From the NCBI RefSeq assembly GCF_011516765.1, contig NZ_JAAABN010000002.1, positions 62,001 to 126,000 on the forward strand: 64,000 nt of DNA. Direction: 5' to 3'. The notes under the pieces are model-generated. The model made no database searches. It was not told where the DNA came from and worked only from the letters and a program-made list of their open reading frames with translations. Positions 59,002 through 64,000 of this stretch are shown here, piece after piece. The position numbers and the translations under genes are program-made. Source of the stretch: Acetobacter sicerae (lineage in GTDB: Bacteria > Pseudomonadota > Alphaproteobacteria > Acetobacterales > Acetobacteraceae). Within the stretch, counting starts at the first letter, position 1. Every line of letters starts with the position of its first letter.

Positions 59002-61077
59002 ATGGCTGAACTTCTGCTCGAACTTCTCTCGGAAGAAATCCCGGCGCGCATGCAGGAGACGGCTGGCGAGGATCTGGCCCGTCTGTTCGGAAAAGCCTTC
59101 GCCGCCCTTAACCCGCGTGAGGTAAAAACCTTTACCGGTCCACGTCGGATCGCCCTGACCTGTCAGTTGAACACCGAAGTTCCCGCCGAGACCGTTGCTG
59201 AGCGTGGTCCACGCGAGAGCGCACCGGAACAGGCTCTGGCCGGGTTCACGCGCAAGCACGGTGTGAGCAAGGACGATCTGGTTCTGGAAAACGGCTTCTG
59301 GGTGTTGAACCGCCAGACGTCCGCCATCTCCGCCGAGGTCTCTCTGGCCGAGCGTCTGCCCGAGATCCTGCGTCAGTTTCCCTGGCCGAAGTCGATGCGC
59401 TGGGGGACCGGAAGCAGCTTTACATGGGTGCGCCCGCTGCGTCGCATCCTGTGCGTTCTGGACGGAACGGTTGTGCCGTTCTCACTGGCGACGGACACGG
59501 ATACCGGTCATGGCCTGAAGAGCGGCAACCAGACGGAGGGGCATCGCTTCTTCCCGGTTGGCTCCACATGCGCCGAGCCGTTTGCGGTCAAGGGTGTCGC
59601 GGACTGGCGCGAGGGGCTGAACAGCCGTCGCGTGATGATCGAGGCGTCTGACCGTCGTCAGGCCATTGTCAAAGGCATCAACGAACTTGCCGGACAGGAA
59701 GGGCTGAACATCGCTCCCGACGCCGGGCTGGTGGACGAAGTCGCCGGACTGGTCGAGTGGCCGGTGCCGCTGCTTGGTCGGATCGACGAAACATTCATGG
59801 AGCTGCCTGCCGAGGTGATGCAGGTCTCCATGCGCGTGAACCAGCGCTACTTCGCGCTGCGTCACAGCGACGGCACCGCCGCTCCGCGCTTCGCGTTCGT
59901 TGCGAACATCGAGCCGACTGATGGTGGGGCGCAGGTCATTGCCGGTAACGAGCGCGTGCTGCGCGCCCGCTTCTCCGATGCGCGTCATTTCTGGGATCTG
60001 GATCGCAAGCAGACACTTGAGTCGCGTGTAGCGGGTCTCGACCGCGTTACGTTCCATGCCGATCTCGGCAGTCAGGGCGAGCGCGTGAAACGGCTTGTGC
60101 GTCTGGCGGAAATCATCGCGCCGATGGTGGGAGCGAACCCCGCCCACGCTGCTCGTGCCGCGCTGCTGAGCAAGAGCGACCTTTCCACCGGCATGGTTGG
60201 CGAATTCCCCGAGCTTCAGGGTGTGATGGGTGGTTATTACGCCCGCCATGACAAGGAAGTCGGCGAGGTCTGCACCGCGATTGCCGAGCAGTATATGCCG
60301 CGCGGTCCTGCTGACAGCGTGCCGACGGCCCCGGTTTCCATCGCTCTGGCGCTGGCAGACCGGTTCGACATGCTGGTCGGGTTCTTCGCTGTCGGCGCGA
60401 AGCCGAGCGGCTCCGGCGACCCGTATGGTCTGCGTCGCGCTGCGCTTGGGATCATCAACCTGATCCGCACCAACAGTCTGCGTCTCGATCTGGTGGCGCT
60501 GTTTGTGAAGGCGTCCGAGGCTCTGCCCCCTGCCCTTCAGAATGCACCTGATCTGGATCTGCTGCCCGGATTCATCGCCGAGCGTCTGCGCGTGCAGCTT
60601 CGCAGCGAGGGCGCGCGTCACGACATTCTCGCCGCCATCTCGGTCGGGAATACGGACAGCGATATCGTCCGCCTGCTGGCCCGCACCGATGCGCTGGCTT
60701 CCATGCTGGCGACGGAGGACGGCAAGAATCTGCTCGCCGCGACCAAGCGTGCCGCGAACATCCTGCGGATCGAGGACAAGAAGGACGGTCCGCACGAAGG
60801 TACGCCCGATGCCTCGCTCTATATACAGACAGAGGAAATCGCTCTGGCCAATGCGCTGGGTGCGGTCATTCCCAAGGTGGAAGCAGCCTTTGGCGAGGAA
60901 CGCTATTCGGACGCGATGCGTGAGGCCGCCAGCCTGCGCTCCGTGCTGGACACGTTCTTCGACAAGGTGACGGTGAATGCCGACGATGCGCAGGTGCGTG
61001 GCAATCGTCTGAAGCTGTTGTCGGAACTGGTGCGGATGGCGCGCCTGATTGCGGATTTCAGCCAGATTGATGGGTAA
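59002..61077 (+). CDS. glyS: Glycyl-tRNA synthetase beta subunit
   Basis: A 691-aa GlyS. The N-terminus MAELLLELLSEEIPARMQ and the motifs WPKSMRWG, FTWVRPLR and QRYFALRH are characteristic, and the C-terminal ~110 residues form the anticodon-binding DALR-like domain. It works with GlyQ. Ends at a clear rho-independent terminator. Confidence 0.97.
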   Translation: MAELLLELLSEEIPARMQETAGEDLARLFGKAFAALNPREVKTFTGPRRIALTCQLNTEVPAETVAERGPRESAPEQALAGFTRKHGVSKDDLVLENGFWVLNRQTSAISAEVSLAERLPEILRQFPWPKSMRWGTGSSFTWVRPLRRILCVLDGTVVPFSLATDTDTGHGLKSGNQTEGHRFFPVGSTCAEPFAVKGVADWREGLNSRRVMIEASDRRQAIVKGINELAGQEGLNIAPDAGLVDEVAGLVEWPVPLLGRIDETFMELPAEVMQVSMRVNQRYFALRHSDGTAAPRFAFVANIEPTDGGAQVIAGNERVLRARFSDARHFWDLDRKQTLESRVAGLDRVTFHADLGSQGERVKRLVRLAEIIAPMVGANPAHAARAALLSKSDLSTGMVGEFPELQGVMGGYYARHDKEVGEVCTAIAEQYMPRGPADSVPTAPVSIALALADRFDMLVGFFAVGAKPSGSGDPYGLRRAALGIINLIRTNSLRLDLVALFVKASEALPPALQNAPDLDLLPGFIAERLRVQLRSEGARHDILAAISVGNTDSDIVRLLARTDALASMLATEDGKNLLAATKRAANILRIEDKKDGPHEGTPDASLYIQTEEIALANALGAVIPKVEAAFGEERYSDAMREAASLRSVLDTFFDKVTVNADDAQVRGNRLKLLSELVRMARLIADFSQIDG

Positions 61078-61094
61078 TCAGTTCACAGTCTGAG

Positions 61095-61128
61095 AAAAAC
61101 GGGACGGTTCACGCTGTCCCGTTTTTTT
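61095..61128 (+). terminator. Rho-independent terminator of glyQS
   Basis: AAAAACGGGAC (61095-61105) pairs with GTCCCGTTTTT (61116-61126), 10-nt loop, followed by a T run to 61128, 18 bp after the glyS stop. The A tract on the other side lets it also act on transcripts from the minus strand. Confidence 0.92.
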
Positions 61129-61166
61129 AGTCCAGATCGACGGATTTCTCATGCAATCCGCAAAGA

Positions 61167-61832
61167 CTACTCCACGCGGTAGACTTTATCGTTTCCCAAC
61201 GCGAAACACATTCTGCCTTTCGGAAAAAGCGATTTTATCTGTGGGTGATTGATATCCAATCCACCCGTGTAGCTTCCACAGGCTGGCAATATCAGTCGAT
61301 CTTTACTGGCGAGAAAGCATTTACGGCTCAGCCTGTGCCCCCTGATCCGCATCTGGATCTTGGGATGAAAATGTCCGGAAATTTCCGCATATCCTGACGG
61401 GATGTCATTGTAGGGGATATGGCGAAACAGCAGATTTCCGCATCTGAATTCTTCAACCCATTCCCCAGACAGGTCGTGGAATGGTTCGCTATCATGGTTG
61501 CCTGTAATCCAGACCATGTCTGTCTGCTCAGTGATACGCTCCAGCCTTTTCCGGTCTTCTGATGAGAGCCGACTGAAGGCATTCCTGTCGTGAAAACTGT
61601 CGCCCAGAGCGATCATTTTCTGCGGAGCGTAGTCTTTTACAAGCTCTTCCAGTTTTTCGAGCGTTGAAGACGTGTCACCCGGCGGAAGGAGCAGGCCATG
61701 CGTGCGTGCCGAGCTTCCCTTTTCAAAATGCAGGTCTGAAACAACAAGAATATTGTCGTCAGGAATTAAAACCGCGCCTGACGGCAACAGAAAAAGACGG
61801 TTTTCCCCAAGTGTAATTTCAGTTTTGCTCAC
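61167..61832 (-). CDS. pdeM: Ligase-associated DNA damage response endonuclease PdeM
   Basis: A 221-aa metallophosphoesterase with the full metal-binding set: SDLHFEKG, GDSFHDRN, GNHDSE and SGHFHPK. The family is found with ATP-dependent DNA ligase, an Lhr-like helicase and an exonuclease in a DNA-repair cluster. It overlaps the helicase stop by 4 bp here, so the two are co-expressed. The ligase and exonuclease genes would lie outside the window to the right, if present. Confidence 0.9.
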   Translation of the reverse strand: MSKTEITLGENRLFLLPSGAVLIPDDNILVVSDLHFEKGSSARTHGLLLPPGDTSSTLEKLEELVKDYAPQKMIALGDSFHDRNAFSRLSSEDRKRLERITEQTDMVWITGNHDSEPFHDLSGEWVEEFRCGNLLFRHIPYNDIPSGYAEISGHFHPKIQMRIRGHRLSRKCFLASKDRLILPACGSYTGGLDINHPQIKSLFPKGRMCFALGNDKVYRVE

Positions 61833-64000
61833 GATTTCTCAGACAATCTGAAAAGCGCCTCCGCTTCAGCCAGAAGCGCCTCCTCACCAGAACCTCCTTT
61901 GATTTTTTCACGCCCCAGTTCAAGCAGCAAAGGCACCGCAAAAGGAGAAATCCGTGGCAGGCTCACAATGTCCAGTTTACCGCGCACCCGTCTGAGCATC
62001 GCCGAAAGCCGGTTGAGGTCGGTCAGTCCCGCTGCGGCCTGCATACGGGTTGCCCGCAGGAGAATGTGGTCGGGATCGTATTTGAGCAGAACGTCATACA
62101 GAAGATCGGTGCTCATGGTCATTTGCCGCCGACTTTTCTCACGACCGGGGAGATTACGGTCAACAAGCCCGGAAATCAGCGCCACTTCGCGAAAGGTGCG
62201 CCGCAGCATGGCGCTTTTATCGAGCCATTCCTGCAGGTTGTCGCCCAGCAACTGCTCGCTGAAAAGGTCATCAATATTTTCAGGCGGATGGACCGACCAG
62301 CATGCCAGCGCATAGTCATTTGCGACGAAGCCAAGAGGCGCAGCCCCGGTCTGTTCAAGTCTGTTCGTTAAAAGCATTCCCAGAGTCTGATGGGCATTAC
62401 GTCCTTCAAAAGCATAACAGATCAGATAATATCTTTTCTTATAGGAAAATGTTTCAATCAGAAGTCCCTCCGGGGCTGGCAGACGGGAATAGCGTTCCTG
62501 TTTCTGCAGCCAGTTCTGAACCGTTTCAGGGAGATCAGACCACAGCGAGCGCGTACTCAGAATTGTCAGAACCCGTTTCGCCAGATTGGATGAGATGGAC
62601 AGGCGATTGCCGCCATATACAGGCACACGGGGATTCTGCCCTCGACCGGCAGCGACCTGAACATTCGTGTCCTGCATGCCCAGAAATTCAAACAGCCCTC
62701 CACCAAGCAGGAACGTGTCACCGGGCAGAAGCGTGGACGCGAAAAACTCGTCTATCTCACCACAGTATTTCCCTTGCCGTGTTCTGACGCGCAGCAACGG
62801 AGAGGCGACAATCGTACCGATATTCATGCGATACTGTTTTATGATCTTCTCGTTACGGACCCAGATCTGGCCCAGATCGTTACGAAACAGACGTCGATGC
62901 CGGTCATAGGAACGCAGCGCATAACCGCCGTCCTCCACAAACCGGAGAACATCTTCAAAATCCTGAAGCGATAAATTCTGGTAAGGCGCGGAGCGGCGAA
63001 CTTCTTCGTAAAGTTGCTTTGGATCAAACGGTCCCGCACACGCCGTGCCGAGAATATGCTGGGCCAGCACATCAAAGGTGCCTGCCCGTGGCGGCTCGCC
63101 ATCCAGATCGTGTTGCAGAACCGCATCTCTGGCTGCTTCGCACTCAATAACCTCCCAGCGGTTGGCTGGAGCAATCAGGGCGCGTGACGGTTCATCCATG
63201 CGGTGATTGGCACGACCAATGCGCTGGGTAAGCCGCGCCACTTCTTTCGGCGCGCCAACCTGTATGATCTTATCGACATCGCCCCAGTCCAGCCCCAGAT
63301 CGAGGGAAGAAGTCGCAACGACAGCCCGAAGCGCGCTGTTGGCCATGGCCTCTTCAATACGGGCACGGTGCGCCCCATCAAGACTGCCATGGTGAAGCCC
63401 GATTGGCAGATTGTCTGTATTCTCCTTCCACAGAGCCTGAAACAGAAGTTCAGCCTGCGCCCTGCTGTTTACAAAAACGATGGTCAGTCGGGCCTGCTGA
63501 ATGGCTTTCAGAATGGCGCTCGCGCTTCCAAGTCCCATATGACCGGACCAGGGAAAATAGCCGCCGCTATCCGGCATGAGCAGACTGATATCCGGCGCAG
63601 CCCCTTCCTCCGCGATGATGGTCCGCACGTCGGAAGCTTTTCCGGTCGGCGACACCCAGGCGGCCATGGATGCAGGATGCGCCACGGTGGCCGATAACCC
63701 GCAGCATTGCAGCGCCGGCGCCATCGCATACAGGCGCGTGGCGCACAGGGCGAGCTGATCGCCTCTTTTGGTGCCTGCAAGCGCATGAACCTCGTCTATG
63801 ACAAGACGTTTCAGCGATTGAAAATAGGCCGCCGCTTCCGGGTAGGACAGAAGCAAAGCCAGACTTTCCGGTGTGGTCAGCAGGATATGCGGTGGTGTTT
63901 TCTGCTGACGCCGGCGCTGGCTGGCGGAAGTGTCGCCTGTCCGCACCTCAACCCGAACGGGAAGCCCCATTTCAGCAACGGGTCGGGCAAGGCTCTGCGC
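61829..64000 (-). CDS. Ligase-associated DEXH-box helicase, Lhr-like (5' end outside the window)
   Basis: The frame is open to the right edge, so the N-terminus with Walker A is missing; at least 723 codons are visible. Seen are TTPESLALLLS, DEVHALAGTKRGDQ, the SATV motif, VFVNSRAQAELLFQ, TSSLDLGLDWGDVD and the QRIGRANHRMD motif VI, then the winged-helix and DUF4145-like Lhr core region. Lhr-type helicases of this ligase-associated group act in DNA damage response. Coupled to pdeM downstream. Confidence 0.92.
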   Translation of the reverse strand, partial: AQSLARPVAEMGLPVRVEVRTGDTSASQRRRQQKTPPHILLTTPESLALLLSYPEAAAYFQSLKRLVIDEVHALAGTKRGDQLALCATRLYAMAPALQCCGLSATVAHPASMAAWVSPTGKASDVRTIIAEEGAAPDISLLMPDSGGYFPWSGHMGLGSASAILKAIQQARLTIVFVNSRAQAELLFQALWKENTDNLPIGLHHGSLDGAHRARIEEAMANSALRAVVATSSLDLGLDWGDVDKIIQVGAPKEVARLTQRIGRANHRMDEPSRALIAPANRWEVIECEAARDAVLQHDLDGEPPRAGTFDVLAQHILGTACAGPFDPKQLYEEVRRSAPYQNLSLQDFEDVLRFVEDGGYALRSYDRHRRLFRNDLGQIWVRNEKIIKQYRMNIGTIVASPLLRVRTRQGKYCGEIDEFFASTLLPGDTFLLGGGLFEFLGMQDTNVQVAAGRGQNPRVPVYGGNRLSISSNLAKRVLTILSTRSLWSDLPETVQNWLQKQERYSRLPAPEGLLIETFSYKKRYYLICYAFEGRNAHQTLGMLLTNRLEQTGAAPLGFVANDYALACWSVHPPENIDDLFSEQLLGDNLQEWLDKSAMLRRTFREVALISGLVDRNLPGREKSRRQMTMSTDLLYDVLLKYDPDHILLRATRMQAAAGLTDLNRLSAMLRRVRGKLDIVSLPRISPFAVPLLLELGREKIKGGSGEEALLAEAEALFRLSEKS

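Noticed and set aside
59482-60795. 437-codon minus-strand ORF
   Set aside because: Antisense shadow of glyS; no recognisable domain.

Overview
The window reads as a chromosomal segment of an acetic acid bacterium (Acetobacteraceae, Alphaproteobacteria). Most of it is GC-rich. The housekeeping blocks (gatCAB, the PIMT-like/TolC/DUF2497/ValS order, glyQS, a fused DhaK-DhaL dihydroxyacetone kinase, a ligase-associated helicase with PdeM) fit that group. Genus assignment is inference from gene order and composition; no search was run.

Layout. 1-7.5 kb: a degenerate GGDEF protein coupled to a DUF2336-like protein, ruvX divergent from gatC-gatA-gatB, prmA (with a possible coupled 44-aa membrane peptide) and a DksA/TraR zinc-finger protein. 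7.7-17 kb: a complete type I-E CRISPR-Cas locus on the minus strand in the order cas3 - (447-bp AT-rich gap) - cas8e - cse2 - cas7e - cas5e - cas6e - cas1e - cas2 - leader - 12-repeat array. Each gene of the cas8e-cas2 block starts inside or next to the stop of the one before. 17-20.9 kb: an MsbA-like ABC exporter, CCA-adding enzyme and DUF1285 protein. 21-28.1 kb: a MoxR ATPase, DUF58, BatA-N/DUF4159 and glutamine-amidotransferase-like operon, typical of an envelope-associated MoxR system.

28.1-29.2 kb is a graveyard of IS5-family transposase fragments. It sits at the 3' end of a Flp/Tad pilus operon (29.2-37 kb, minus strand) whose distal genes are strikingly AT-rich and which lacks recognisable tadD, tadE/F and tadG. 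37.1-40.4 kb is a copper-resistance operon: a small His/Cys/Met-rich exported protein, then copA and copB. 40.6-44 kb is an AaeXAB-like aromatic-acid efflux operon (FUSC protein, DUF1656, HlyD-type adaptor).

44.2-46.4 kb holds a divergent GNAT-like acyltransferase and short-chain reductase, a possible sphingolipid-related pair. Then come glucokinase, tRNA-Cys, a PIMT-like protein, TolC, a PopZ-like DUF2497 protein, valS, a cruciform-forming intergenic element, msrA and an AT-rich orphan gene. The window closes with a YbaK-type deacylase, dihydroxyacetone kinase, glyQ-glyS, pdeM and the 5'-truncated Lhr-type helicase running off the right edge.

Nothing here is clearly a new system. The places most worth a second look are the cas3-cas8e gap with its Cys-rich small ORF and dyad symmetry, the chimeric low-GC Tad island, the metal-rich protein ahead of copA, the GNAT/SDR pair, and the AT-rich orphan at 55.2 kb.
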